Assembly: GCA_025464025.1 (NCBI GenBank)
Contig: JAODBP010000281.1
Coordinates: 1-34,812 of the forward strand
DNA length: 34,812 nucleotides
Reading direction: 5' to 3'
Origin: Actinomycetes bacterium
Lineage (GTDB): Bacteria; Actinomycetota; Acidimicrobiia; Acidimicrobiales; CADCSY01
Shown: positions 26,366 through 34,559 of the stretch, piece after piece
Position numbering within the stretch: the stretch's first letter is position 1
How the letters are laid out: each line of letters opens with the position of its first letter
Notes under the pieces: model-generated
The model's database searches: none
What the model was told of the DNA's origin: nothing
What the model saw: only the letters and a program-made list of their open reading frames with translations
Program-made: the position numbers and the translations under genes

Positions 26366-28522
26366 TCAGGCCGGGGCGATCTCGACGGGGATGCCGTTGA
26401 GGACGGCGTTGCCGGACAGCGGGTCGACCTGGAGCTCGTCGGTGAGGACGTTGGTGTTGACGCCGGCGTGGTCGGCGGCGACGCCCATGCGGGTGCCGGG
26501 GAGGTCGTGTCCCCACCCGTGCGGCAGGCTCACCACGCCGGGCATCACCGTGTCGGTCACCTCGACCGGTGCCACCACCGAGCCGACCCGTGAGGTGATG
26601 CGGGCCGAGCCACCGTCGGCCAGCCCTCGGCGCACGGCGTCGTCGGGGTGGACCTGGAGCGTGCAGCGGGCCTTGCCCTTCACCAGCACGTCGACGTTGT
26701 GCATCCAGCTGTTGTTCGACCGCAGGTGGCGTCGTCCCACCAGCACCAGCTCGGGCGCCGGCTCGGCCAGCGCGGCCCGCAGCCGGTCGGTGTCCGCGAC
26801 GATCGGGGGCGGGCACAGCTCGACCGTGCCGCTCGTCGTGCGCAGCACCTCGGGGATGCGCGGCTCGAGCGCGCCGAGGTCGATGCCGTGGGGCGCCGCC
26901 TTCAGGTCGTCGAGGGTGAGCCCGTAGGCGCCGGTGCGGAGCGAGGCGTCGAGCAGCCGCTCGGCCGCCGTGTCGCCGGTGATCTGATCGCGGGTGACGT
27001 CGCCCTTGGCCAGGGTCGCGGCGAGCAGCGCCTCGTCGTGCTCGGTCGGGTCGGCCTCGGCGCCCTTGCCCTCCACGATGAGGGTGAGCCGGGCGAGGAT
27101 CTCGGCGTCGTCCATGGCGCCGGGATCGGCCGGCAGCGACGGCGGCGAGTAGACGGCGACGTTGCGCACGGCCAGGGTGAGGAACGACACGTCGTAGTGC
27201 CCGACCCGCGCCGACTCGGTCGGCGGGAGGATCACGTCGGCGTGCCGGGTCGTCTCGTTCAGGTAGGGGTCGACCGACACCATGAACTCGAGCGAGTCGA
27301 GGGCTCGGGCCAGCCGCTCGCTGTTCGGCGTCGACAGCACCGGGTTGCCGGCCACCGTCACCAGCGCCCGCACCTGGCCGTCGCCGGCCAGCTCGATCTC
27401 GTCCTGGAGGGTTGCCACCGGCAGCTGGCCGGCCACCTCGGGGAGCTGGCGGGCCCGGCTCGTCCACCGGCCGAGGGCGAAGCCCCGCCCCGGCCCGGCC
27501 GTCCGCCGCCGGGTGTGCGGGGCCAGCGGGAACATGGCGCCGCCCGGCGAGTCGAGGTTGCCCGTGAGCGCGTTGACGACGTCGACGAGCCAGCTCGTGA
27601 GCGTGCCGAAGGCGACCGTGCACGTGCCGATGCGCCCGTAGACCACGGCGGTCGGGGCACCGGCCAGCTCGCGGGCCAGGCCGCGGATCCGGTCGGCTGG
27701 CACGCCGCACCGCTCGGCCACGGCATCGGGCGAGAAGTCGGCGGCCAGGGCTCGCACCTCCTCGACGCCGGACACGTGGTCGGCCAGCGCGCCCAGGTCG
27801 ACCAGGCCCTCGGCGAAGAGCACGTGGACCACGGCGAAGAGGAGGAAGGCGTCCGACCCGGGTCGGATCGGCACGTGCTCGTCGGCCACGTCGGCCGTCT
27901 TGGTGCGCCGGGGGTCGACCACCACGACCCGCCCGCCCCGTCCCTGGATGGCGGCCATGCGGCCGGGGAAGTCGGGTGCGGTGCACAGGCTGCCGTTCGA
28001 CTCCAGCGGGTTGGCGCCGAGCATCACCAGCAGGTCGGTGCGATCGAGGTCGGGCACCGGGATGGCGTAGGCGTCGCCGAAGAGGAGGCCGCACGACACG
28101 TGCTTCGGCATCTGGTCGACGGTGCTGGCCGAGTAGAGGTTGGTGCTGCGCAGGGCCCGGAGGAACGGCGTGAGGTAGAAGCCGCCGCCCATGGTGTGCA
28201 CGTTCGGGTTGCCGGCGTAGGCCGCCACCGCGTTCGACCCATGGCGCTCGACGACGCCTCGCAGGCCGGCGTCGACCGCGGCGAACGCCTCGGGCCACCC
28301 CACCTCCCGCCACCCCTCGCCGTCGCGCACGAGCGGGCGCCGCAGTCGGTCCGGGTCCTCGACCAGCTTCCCGTAGGCCGCGCCCTTCGGGCACAGGAAC
28401 CCCTTGCTCAGCACGTGGTCGGCATCGCCCCGGACACGGGTGATGCGATCGCCGTCGACCTGGAGCTCGAGCCCGCACGTGGCCTCGCACAGCGGACAGG
28501 TCCGGAACGCGGTCGTGGTCAC
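26366..28522 (-). CDS. Molybdopterin-dependent oxidoreductase (formate dehydrogenase/nitrate reductase-like)
   Basis: A 718-residue catalytic subunit of the Mo-bisMGD family. The N-terminal 4Fe-4S site is Cys9, Cys12, Cys16 and Cys44 in CPLCEATCGLEL and FLCPKG. Family stretches are MLGANPLESNG, VVVVDPRRTKTADVAD, VYGRIGTC, GNLDSPGGAMFP, AGNPVLSTPN, PYLNETTRHADVILPP and the C-terminal MGD-binding LRSNNSWMHN and LPHGWGHD. There is no Tat signal, so it is cytoplasmic. GTG 28522 gives the expected start six residues before the first iron-sulfur motif. The Mo ligand is not clear; the SASTVDQMPKHVSCG region is the place to look. No electron-transfer partner gene is adjacent. Substrate unknown. Confidence 0.9.
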   Translation of the reverse strand: MTTTAFRTCPLCEATCGLELQVDGDRITRVRGDADHVLSKGFLCPKGAAYGKLVEDPDRLRRPLVRDGEGWREVGWPEAFAAVDAGLRGVVERHGSNAVAAYAGNPNVHTMGGGFYLTPFLRALRSTNLYSASTVDQMPKHVSCGLLFGDAYAIPVPDLDRTDLLVMLGANPLESNGSLCTAPDFPGRMAAIQGRGGRVVVVDPRRTKTADVADEHVPIRPGSDAFLLFAVVHVLFAEGLVDLGALADHVSGVEEVRALAADFSPDAVAERCGVPADRIRGLARELAGAPTAVVYGRIGTCTVAFGTLTSWLVDVVNALTGNLDSPGGAMFPLAPHTRRRTAGPGRGFALGRWTSRARQLPEVAGQLPVATLQDEIELAGDGQVRALVTVAGNPVLSTPNSERLARALDSLEFMVSVDPYLNETTRHADVILPPTESARVGHYDVSFLTLAVRNVAVYSPPSLPADPGAMDDAEILARLTLIVEGKGAEADPTEHDEALLAATLAKGDVTRDQITGDTAAERLLDASLRTGAYGLTLDDLKAAPHGIDLGALEPRIPEVLRTTSGTVELCPPPIVADTDRLRAALAEPAPELVLVGRRHLRSNNSWMHNVDVLVKGKARCTLQVHPDDAVRRGLADGGSARITSRVGSVVAPVEVTDTVMPGVVSLPHGWGHDLPGTRMGVAADHAGVNTNVLTDELQVDPLSGNAVLNGIPVEIAPA

Positions 28523-28585
28523 CCCACCATCCAACTCCTGTCGGCCCGACCGTGCCGGACGCATGCGGACGTGCAACCATCTCGC

Positions 28586-29032
28586 ATGGCCCGCATGGAG
28601 GACATCGGAGAGAAGGACGGCTGGCGGTGCTGGCTGTGCGACGAGCCGGTCGACCCCCAGATGTCGGTGAACGACCCGCGCGGCCCGAGCATCGACGCCG
28701 TGGTCACCAAGGCCAAGGCCAAGAAGGCCGGACCGGCCGAGGAGCGCCTCGCCCACCGGGCGTGCAACACCAAGAAGGGCGCCATCGCGCCGGTGGTGCC
28801 GTGGCCCGAGCACCTGTTCGTGGCCGATCCGGCCCCGATCATCCCGACCGTCGAGCGGCTCCAGCGCAAGGGCGGCCGCGAGGTCGTCGCCCGGTGCCCC
28901 GACCAGGAGGCGGGCGACGACGCCGCGGCCTGGCTCCTCGACCGCCTGTCCCGCCTCGCCCCCGGCTTCGAGGTCGGCGCCTCGGTCGAGCCGGGCGGCG
29001 GTCAGTTCATGCTGGTGCTCACGACCCGCTAG
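28586..29032 (+). CDS. HNH-endonuclease-like protein
   Basis: A 148-residue protein. The N-terminal half has a zinc-finger-like HNH layout: CWLC (15-18), then SIDAVVTKAK, then HRACNTKKG. The family's DH pair that should sit in the first strand reads IDA here, so the general-base His may be missing and nuclease activity is doubtful. The C-terminal half (AAAWLLDRLSRLAPGFEV and following) is an unrecognised alpha/beta segment. ATG 28586 is the chosen start; ATG 28595 also fits. It is divergent from the molybdoenzyme with only 63 bases between, so the promoters overlap. Confidence 0.6.
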   Translation: MARMEDIGEKDGWRCWLCDEPVDPQMSVNDPRGPSIDAVVTKAKAKKAGPAEERLAHRACNTKKGAIAPVVPWPEHLFVADPAPIIPTVERLQRKGGREVVARCPDQEAGDDAAAWLLDRLSRLAPGFEVGASVEPGGGQFMLVLTTR

Positions 29033-29102
29033 CGGTCCCGTGCACGTGCATCTTCTCGCCGACGACGTCGGGATGCCCGCGATGCCGTAGCCCCTTGCCG
29101 AA

Positions 29103-29402
29103 CTAGACCTGGCGGAGCAAGGCAGCGGTGAGGGCGGCGAGGGCGACGACCACGAGGAACGGCGCCCGGCGCCACACGGCGACGGCGGCGACCAGCACCC
29201 CGCCGAGCCGGGCGTCGATCACGAACGCCTTGTCGGTGGTGAGCGTCTGGGTGCCGATGAGGGCGGCGAGCAGGCCGACGGGCAGGAGGCTGGCCACCCG
29301 TTGGATCCGGGCGTCGGCGAGCACGTGCTGGGGCACCGACAACCCGAGCAGCTTCAGGGCGAAGCACCCCGCCGCGCCCACGGCGATCCCGACCCACATC
29401 AT
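29103..29402 (-). CDS. azlD: AzlD-family branched-chain amino acid exporter small subunit
   Basis: A 99-residue membrane protein with three to four hydrophobic segments: MWVGIAVGAAGCFALKLLGL, SLLPVGLLAALIGTQTL and a C-terminal FLVVVALAALTAALL. The motif ASLLPVGLLAAL and the DARLGGVLVAAVAVW segment are typical of AzlD. The start ATG overlaps the azlC stop by four bases. With AzlC it forms an exporter of branched-chain amino acids or analogues. The 70 bases between its stop and the convergent HNH-like gene hold nothing recognisable. Confidence 0.88.
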   Translation of the reverse strand: MMWVGIAVGAAGCFALKLLGLSVPQHVLADARIQRVASLLPVGLLAALIGTQTLTTDKAFVIDARLGGVLVAAVAVWRRAPFLVVVALAALTAALLRQV

Positions 29403-30046
29403 CGGCGGAACCCCAGCACCACGACCACGACCGCAGCGCAGAGCACCGGGACGCCGGCCGGCACGATCGGCGTGACGGCCACCGCGACCACAGCCGACAC
29501 CAGGGCCACCGCCCACAGCTCGCGGTTGCGGAGGCGGGGAGCCAGGAGGGCGATGAAGGCCGCCGGCCCGGCGGCGTCGAGGCCGAGCACCGCCGGGTCG
29601 GAGAGCGCCTCGGCGCCGAGCACGCCCAGCACGGTCGCCACGTTCCAGCACACGAAGACGCTCAGCCCCGTCCACCAGAAGGCCAGGCGGGAGAGGTCGG
29701 CCCGCTCCTCGTTGCCGATGGCCATGGCCGACGACTCGTCGATGGTGAGCTGGGCCGCGGCCACGCGTCGAGCGCCGTGCACGTCGAGCAGGGCCGAGAG
29801 CCGCAGGCCGTAGAGGGCGTTGCGGGTGCCGAGCAGGATCGCCGTCATCGCCCCGGAGAGCGGGCTCGACGCCACCCCGACGAACGCGAACTGCGAGCCG
29901 CCGGTGAACATCAGCAGCGACAGGGCGGCGGCCTGCGGCACCGACAGGCCGGCGGCCGACGCCACGGCACCGAAGGAGATGCCGTAGGCCCCGGTGGCCA
30001 GGCCCACGCCCACCGCGTCGCGCCGCACCTTCCGCTCGGCCTCCAC
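29399..30046 (-). CDS. azlC: AzlC-family branched-chain amino acid exporter large subunit
   Basis: A 215-residue membrane protein with about five to six helices. Family signatures are GISFGAVASAAGLS near residue 22, LMFTGGSQFAFVGV near 45 and LGTRNALYGLRLSALL near 72. ATG 30046 opens a short basic stretch (MEAERKVRRDAVG) before the first helix. It is the first gene of a two-gene operon with azlD. The 97-base region to 30143 is shared with the divergent oxygenase-like gene. No Lrp-type regulator is adjacent. Confidence 0.9.
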   Translation of the reverse strand: MEAERKVRRDAVGVGLATGAYGISFGAVASAAGLSVPQAAALSLLMFTGGSQFAFVGVASSPLSGAMTAILLGTRNALYGLRLSALLDVHGARRVAAAQLTIDESSAMAIGNEERADLSRLAFWWTGLSVFVCWNVATVLGVLGAEALSDPAVLGLDAAGPAAFIALLAPRLRNRELWAVALVSAVVAVAVTPIVPAGVPVLCAAVVVVVLGFRR

Positions 30047-30143
30047 GCCGGGAACCTACCGACGCCCACCGAACCCGCGACGCCTGGTGGACGGATGTGT
30101 CCACCAACCGTCGCCGGTTCGAGGCTCGGCCTAGCCTTCCGGC

Positions 30144-31133
30144 ATGGGTGGGTTGCTGGTCCTCGATCCCCTGCTGGCTGACGACGACGCCGACGCCATG
30201 GTGCGGCTGTGGCACGACGTCGGCGACTTCGGCCAGTACTCCAACGAGGGGTTCGACACGCAGTTCGCCCCCGAGCTGGCCCAGCGCTACGACGCGGCGG
30301 CCAACTTCGTCCGCACCGGCGGGCGCTTCGGACGGACCGAGCCGGTCGAGGTCGCCGCCGCCCGCACCAACTACTTCCGCGAGACGTACTTCTACGGCGA
30401 TCACGTGACGGTCCCCGGCATCGAGCCCCTCGTGCACCACAACGGCTTCACCGACGCCGCCCGCGCCATCCACGGCCGCCCCCTCATCGTGCCGGCGATC
30501 GTCTACGCCAACATCCTCCTGCCCGGCCAGGAGCTGGCGGTGCACACCGACGTGCCCGAGTTCCGTGGCGCCAACCGCCGGACGACGCCGCAGTGGCTGC
30601 TCGTCGTCATGCACCACTCCGGCCTGTTCGACGCCTGGCGCATGCCCATCGCCACCGGCATCGCCTACTTCGGCCAGGCCCAGGGCGGGGAGCTGGCCTA
30701 CTACCCCGACGGTGCCGCCGGACCGGCGGCCACGTTCGCGCCTCGCCACAACACGGCCGCCGTGCTCGACACCGACACGACCTTCCACGGCGTCGACCGG
30801 GTGGCCGGCGACCACGCCGGCTTCGCCTCCCTCCGTCCCGGCATGCGGCTGCACCACGACGGCGCCGGGCGCTGGCACGTCGGCGACGTCGAGTACAGCA
30901 CCGACGACCTGCGCTACTCGGTCTCGTGGAAGGGCTACTGCTTCGCCGACGAGGCCGAGCGCGACGCCTGGGCCGGCCACCACGACGATCTGACGCTCGA
31001 CGCGATCCTCGACCGGTTGGTCGCCGATCTCCTGGAGCGGGGCCGGATCGACGAACGGCCCGACGACCTCCGGCTCGGCCGCCTCCTCATCGACGAGCAC
31101 ATCAGGTTTCCCGAGGTCGTCCCGGCAGACTGA
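30144..31133 (+). CDS. Putative 2OG-Fe(II) oxygenase
   Basis: A 329-residue cytoplasmic protein. The iron-binding facial triad of a 2-oxoglutarate-dependent oxygenase is suggested by His134 and Asp136 in AVHTDVPEFRG, with His215 in TFHGVDRVAG about 80 residues later. Between them lie WLLVVMHHSGLF and a GELAYYPDG strand, as expected for the double-stranded beta-helix. An N-terminal ~110-residue helical part (GQYSNEGFDTQFAPELAQRY) is not recognised. It is followed after three bases by the mycothiol-dependent enzyme gene, so the two are probably one transcript. Substrate unknown. The assignment rests on motif spacing. Confidence 0.6.
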   Translation: MGGLLVLDPLLADDDADAMVRLWHDVGDFGQYSNEGFDTQFAPELAQRYDAAANFVRTGGRFGRTEPVEVAAARTNYFRETYFYGDHVTVPGIEPLVHHNGFTDAARAIHGRPLIVPAIVYANILLPGQELAVHTDVPEFRGANRRTTPQWLLVVMHHSGLFDAWRMPIATGIAYFGQAQGGELAYYPDGAAGPAATFAPRHNTAAVLDTDTTFHGVDRVAGDHAGFASLRPGMRLHHDGAGRWHVGDVEYSTDDLRYSVSWKGYCFADEAERDAWAGHHDDLTLDAILDRLVADLLERGRIDERPDDLRLGRLLIDEHIRFPEVVPAD

Positions 31134-31136
31134 GGG

Positions 31137-31919
31137 ATGCCCTCCGACGTCCGGCGCACGATCGCCGTCCTCCGCGCCTCGCACGACCACCTCGCCGCCC
31201 TGGTGCAGGGCCTCGACGACGACGCCATCGTCGGGCCGTCCTTCGACAGCGACTGGACGATCGCCCAGGTCTGCTCCCACCTCGGCAGCGGTGCCGAGCT
31301 GAACCTCGACTGGGCCCGCGCCGCCGTCGAGCACCACGACCCGCTCCCCCAGGAGGCGATCCAACAGGTGTGGGACCGATGGGACTCGAGCACGCCGCGC
31401 CAGCAGGTCGACACCATGGTCACCGTCGACGAGGCCCACGTCGCCGCCCTCGAGGCCTACTCCGACGACGAGCTGGCCCAGGGCCACCTCTCGCTGTTCG
31501 GCGGGCACTTCGAGGTGCAGGGCAGCGATCTGGCCCGGTTCCGAATCGGCGAGCACGCCATCCACACGTGGGACGTCGAGGTCGCCCTCGACCCCGCAGC
31601 CCGGATCCAGCCCGGGGCCGTCGAGGTCATCACCGACGGCCTCGGCCAGGCCGTGCCCCGCCTCGGTGCCCATCAGGGCCGGCCGTGGTCGCTGGCCATC
31701 CGCACCACCGGGCCGGACCGCACCTTCGTGCTGCGCAGCACGGCGGACGGGGTCACGCTCGAGCCGGGCGAGGCCGCCGACGTGGACGGAACGCTCGAGC
31801 TGCCGGCCGAGCAGCTCGTGCGGCTCTGCTACCACCGCCTCCGGGATGGCGAGGAACTTCCGGTTCGTGATACTTCGCCCACGGCCGAGGAGGTTGTGGC
31901 CACGTTCCCACCCCACTGA
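31137..31919 (+). CDS. Maleylpyruvate isomerase-family mycothiol-dependent enzyme
   Basis: A 260-residue protein of the MDMPI (DinB-like four-helix) family. Zinc ligands expected from the family are visible: His48 in VCSHLGSGAE, Glu139 and His143 in IGEHAIHTWDVEVAL. The C-terminal MDMPI domain follows from about 165, with the closing LPAEQLVRLCYHRL. These enzymes use mycothiol, a thiol found only in actinobacteria, in isomerisation or transfer reactions. The start ATG is three bases past the oxygenase-like stop. No aromatic-degradation genes surround it, so the specific reaction is open. Confidence 0.85.
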   Translation: MPSDVRRTIAVLRASHDHLAALVQGLDDDAIVGPSFDSDWTIAQVCSHLGSGAELNLDWARAAVEHHDPLPQEAIQQVWDRWDSSTPRQQVDTMVTVDEAHVAALEAYSDDELAQGHLSLFGGHFEVQGSDLARFRIGEHAIHTWDVEVALDPAARIQPGAVEVITDGLGQAVPRLGAHQGRPWSLAIRTTGPDRTFVLRSTADGVTLEPGEAADVDGTLELPAEQLVRLCYHRLRDGEELPVRDTSPTAEEVVATFPPH

Positions 31920-31992
31920 ACGGGAGGGTCCGCCTGCCGGATTGAGCGGTCTGTCCACGGGCAACGCGGCCGCGAACCCGGAACATGGTCGA

Positions 31993-32154
31993 GTGGTTGA
32001 GACCGAGGATCAGACCGAGCACCGTTGTGAAGCAGTCGAGGAGGCCGAGGGCGGCTACATCCTCGTGTGCACGTGCGGGTGGCGGTCGGCCGCCCATCCG
32101 TCGGCCGGCACCGTGGGCGAGCTCTGGGATCGCCACCGCGGCGTCACCGGCTGA
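31993..32154 (+). CDS. Small Cys-containing protein (CGWRS motif)
   Basis: A 53-residue protein from GTG 31993. It has one Cys near the start (TEHRCEAV), then YILVCTCGWRSAAHP and a closing WDRHRG. The pattern C-x-CGW with a final W..H resembles short actinobacterial proteins that look like half zinc ribbons. It lies 73 bases after the mycothiol-dependent enzyme and ends five bases before the convergent thioesterase stop. No role can be assigned. The start is uncertain because no clear ribosome binding site is seen. Confidence 0.5.
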   Translation: MVETEDQTEHRCEAVEEAEGGYILVCTCGWRSAAHPSAGTVGELWDRHRGVTG

Positions 32155-32158
32155 CCGG

Positions 32159-32617
32159 TCACCCGACCGGTGGGACCTTGTACACGAGCTGGCCGTCGGC
32201 AACGACCCGCCCTGACTCGGATCCAACCACTTCGGCGCTGCAGAACACCGTCGAGCGGCCCCGGGTGTCGATCCACCCCTCGGCGACCGCATCCTCCTCG
32301 AAGAGCGCACCCCGGAACCGGATGTTGAGGGTGACGGTGAGGAGCTTCGGCACCTCGTCGTAGACCCACGCCAGCGCCGGCACCACGCACGTGTCGATGA
32401 GCGAGGCGATGGCGCCGCCGTGCACGACCCCGCCCGGCTGGCGCAGCTCGGGCCGGTAGGGCAGCCGCATCCGGGCGTAGTCCTGGCGGGCATCCTCGAC
32501 CACCAGCCCGAGCAGGCCGGGGAAGAGCGACGCGGTCCGCTCCCCGAACCCCCCGACCCAGCGGTCGAACTGGTCGGGGGGCAGGGGCTCGAAGTCATCG
32601 GCGCGCACGGCGCCCAC
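32159..32617 (-). CDS. PaaI-family hotdog thioesterase
   Basis: A 152-residue hotdog-fold protein. The PaaI signature is RQPGGVVHGGAIASLIDTC (about residues 59-77), giving the helix-capping and active-site region. VTLNIRFRGALFEEDAVAEGW forms the following strands. It should cleave an acyl-CoA thioester. It starts nine bases after the stop of the secreted protease on the same strand, so the two may share a transcript, although their roles seem unrelated. Alternative GTG codons near 32608 are possible starts. Confidence 0.85.
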   Translation of the reverse strand: MGAVRADDFEPLPPDQFDRWVGGFGERTASLFPGLLGLVVEDARQDYARMRLPYRPELRQPGGVVHGGAIASLIDTCVVPALAWVYDEVPKLLTVTLNIRFRGALFEEDAVAEGWIDTRGRSTVFCSAEVVGSESGRVVADGQLVYKVPPVG

Positions 32618-32626
32618 GGTAGGGCG

Positions 32627-34501
32627 CTACCGCAGCTGGGCGAGCTGGAGCGTGATCGTGTCGCCCAGCACCGAGTCGCTGTCGAGGCTGTCCGGGTCGG
32701 ACAGCGACGTCTGGCCCGACACCTCGACGGTGAACGTGCCGTACGTGACGCCGAGCTTGGTGAGGTCGACGAGCGCCGAGGACGTCCCGACCCCGTCGGC
32801 CTCGGTCGTGGTGGCCACGACCTTGCCGGTGGCGTCCTTCACCGTGACGACGTACTCGAAGCCGTTGACCCCGACCTGGTTGAGCGACGGGTGCGACAGC
32901 GTGACCTTGAGGTGGGTGATGCCCGACTTCACGGCCACGGTGTAGGTGTGGCTGTCGGAGCCGCCGACGGCGACGTGCGGGGCGTCGTAGGTCCACAGGT
33001 CGGACTGCGAGACGCTGAAGCCGGTGCTGCGGAGCACCCGCTGGTCGGCGGCGGCCTGGAGCCGGGCCAGGTCCTTGGCGAACGTGGCCGACCCCACCAG
33101 CTTCACGGCGGCGCCGAGGTCGACGTAGCCGTAGCCGACCTGCCAGAAGCCGAGCGGCTTCGGCGTGCCGGCCTCGCCGGCCGTGCCGACGACCGGTGTG
33201 GCCGTCACCTGCAGGGCCTGGCGCACCTGGTCGGGGGTCAGGCCGGGGTGGGCCTGGAGCAGCACGGCGGCGGCGCCGGCCACGTGGGGTGAAGCCATGC
33301 TCGTGCCCGAGGCCGTGGTGTTCTCCCCCGGGGCGCACGGGCCCACGAGCGTGCCGGCGCTGTCGCAGGTCGACGAGATGTCGACGCCGGGACCGGTCAC
33401 GTCGGGGTGGACGACGCCGATGCGGTTGCCGGTGAACGTGGTGTGGCCGCCGGCGCCGATGCCGACCGGCTGGGAGTTGTCGTACTGGAAGCCGTTGGAC
33501 GAGAAGTCGCCCCGCTCGTGCTTGATCGTGCCGGCCGCCACCGAGATGACCCAGGGCGACTGCGAGAACGGGTTGAGGCTGGCCTCGCCGTTGCCCGAGC
33601 CGGCGTTGCCGGCGGCGAACACGACGGTGACGCCCTGGTCGGCCACGGCCTTGGTGGCCACGGCGACCGGGTTGCGGGGGTCGTACTGCTGGTAGCTGTT
33701 GCCCCATGAGTTGTTGACCACGTCGATGCCCCACAGGTCGGGCTGGTCGAGCATGTGGTCGTAGGCCGACACGACGGCGGTGGTGAACAGCACCTCGCCG
33801 ATCGAGTAGCACACGAGGCTGGCGTCGGGCGCCACGCCGAGGTGGCTCGGGTCGGTCGTGCCGTCGGCGGCGATGATGCCGGAGACGTGGGTGCCGTGGC
33901 CGGAGCCGATGTCGGTGTTCTGGTACGGACCGACCTCGTTGGCCACGACGATCGTGTTGCTCGAGTCGGGCGTGACGTTGGCGTACTCGGCGCCGATCAG
34001 CTTCACGTTGTGGACCACGTGGTCGGCCAGGTCGGGCTGGGTGGCGTCGCAGCCGGAGTCGACGACGCCGACGGTGACACCCTTGCCGGTGAAGCCGGCA
34101 GCCCGGGCCGCAGCACCGCCCATGGCGTCGGACGACTCGGTGTCCAAGTACTGGAGCCGGTCGTCCGGGTACACGTCGTCGGCCACGCCGGTGGTGACGG
34201 CCGAGCGGAGCGCGGCGACGGGGCCGCGCACGAGGGCGAGCGGCAGGTGCTTCATCGGCTGCACGGTGAGTCCGAGCCCGCGCAGCGCCGACGTGACCGC
34301 CGCGGTGGGCACCGCGTCGAAGGTGGCGATGCCGGTGGTCGAGCCGCCAGTCGTCGACCCACCTGCGGTGGCCACCAGGCGGGTGAGGCCGACGGGCGTG
34401 GGAGCGACGGGGAGGGTGGGGCTCGCCAGGGCGGTGGTGGCACCGCTGACGAGCAGGGCGGCGACGGCGGCAGCCGCCAGGCCTCGGGTCCTGGGCATCA
34501 T
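32627..34501 (-). CDS. Secreted subtilisin-like serine protease (S8)
   Basis: A 624-residue exported protease. The signal peptide covers about residues 1-27 (GLAAAAVAALLVSG, then TTALAS). A propeptide-like stretch runs to ~130. The S8 catalytic triad is intact: Asp148 in GVVDSGCD, His202 in GHGTHVSG and Ser401 in GTSMASPH, with oxyanion Asn299 in AAGN. The C-terminal ~170 residues after YGYVDLGAAVKL form a beta-rich domain resembling a pre-peptidase/P-domain-like module (ITHLKVTLSHPSLN). Two adjacent ATG codons open the frame; the first (34501) is used. It is divergent from the nitronate monooxygenase-like gene, with 58 bases between. Confidence 0.9.
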   Translation of the reverse strand: MMPRTRGLAAAAVAALLVSGATTALASPTLPVAPTPVGLTRLVATAGGSTTGGSTTGIATFDAVPTAAVTSALRGLGLTVQPMKHLPLALVRGPVAALRSAVTTGVADDVYPDDRLQYLDTESSDAMGGAAARAAGFTGKGVTVGVVDSGCDATQPDLADHVVHNVKLIGAEYANVTPDSSNTIVVANEVGPYQNTDIGSGHGTHVSGIIAADGTTDPSHLGVAPDASLVCYSIGEVLFTTAVVSAYDHMLDQPDLWGIDVVNNSWGNSYQQYDPRNPVAVATKAVADQGVTVVFAAGNAGSGNGEASLNPFSQSPWVISVAAGTIKHERGDFSSNGFQYDNSQPVGIGAGGHTTFTGNRIGVVHPDVTGPGVDISSTCDSAGTLVGPCAPGENTTASGTSMASPHVAGAAAVLLQAHPGLTPDQVRQALQVTATPVVGTAGEAGTPKPLGFWQVGYGYVDLGAAVKLVGSATFAKDLARLQAAADQRVLRSTGFSVSQSDLWTYDAPHVAVGGSDSHTYTVAVKSGITHLKVTLSHPSLNQVGVNGFEYVVTVKDATGKVVATTTEADGVGTSSALVDLTKLGVTYGTFTVEVSGQTSLSDPDSLDSDSVLGDTITLQLAQLR

Positions 34502-34559
34502 GAACGGTCGTTCGCCAGGAACGGCGCGAAGTCCTCTGTTCGCGCGAGCCTGGCCGCTG

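Noticed and set aside
25914..28580. 888-codon minus-strand frame
   Set aside because: It is a low-complexity shadow of the molybdoenzyme in another frame and of the helicase on the opposite strand. No family motif is present.
29103..31964. 953-codon minus-strand frame across the oxygenase and MDMPI genes
   Set aside because: Its N-terminal two thirds are antisense shadow of genes with clear motifs on the plus strand. Only the last 99 residues (AzlD) are real.
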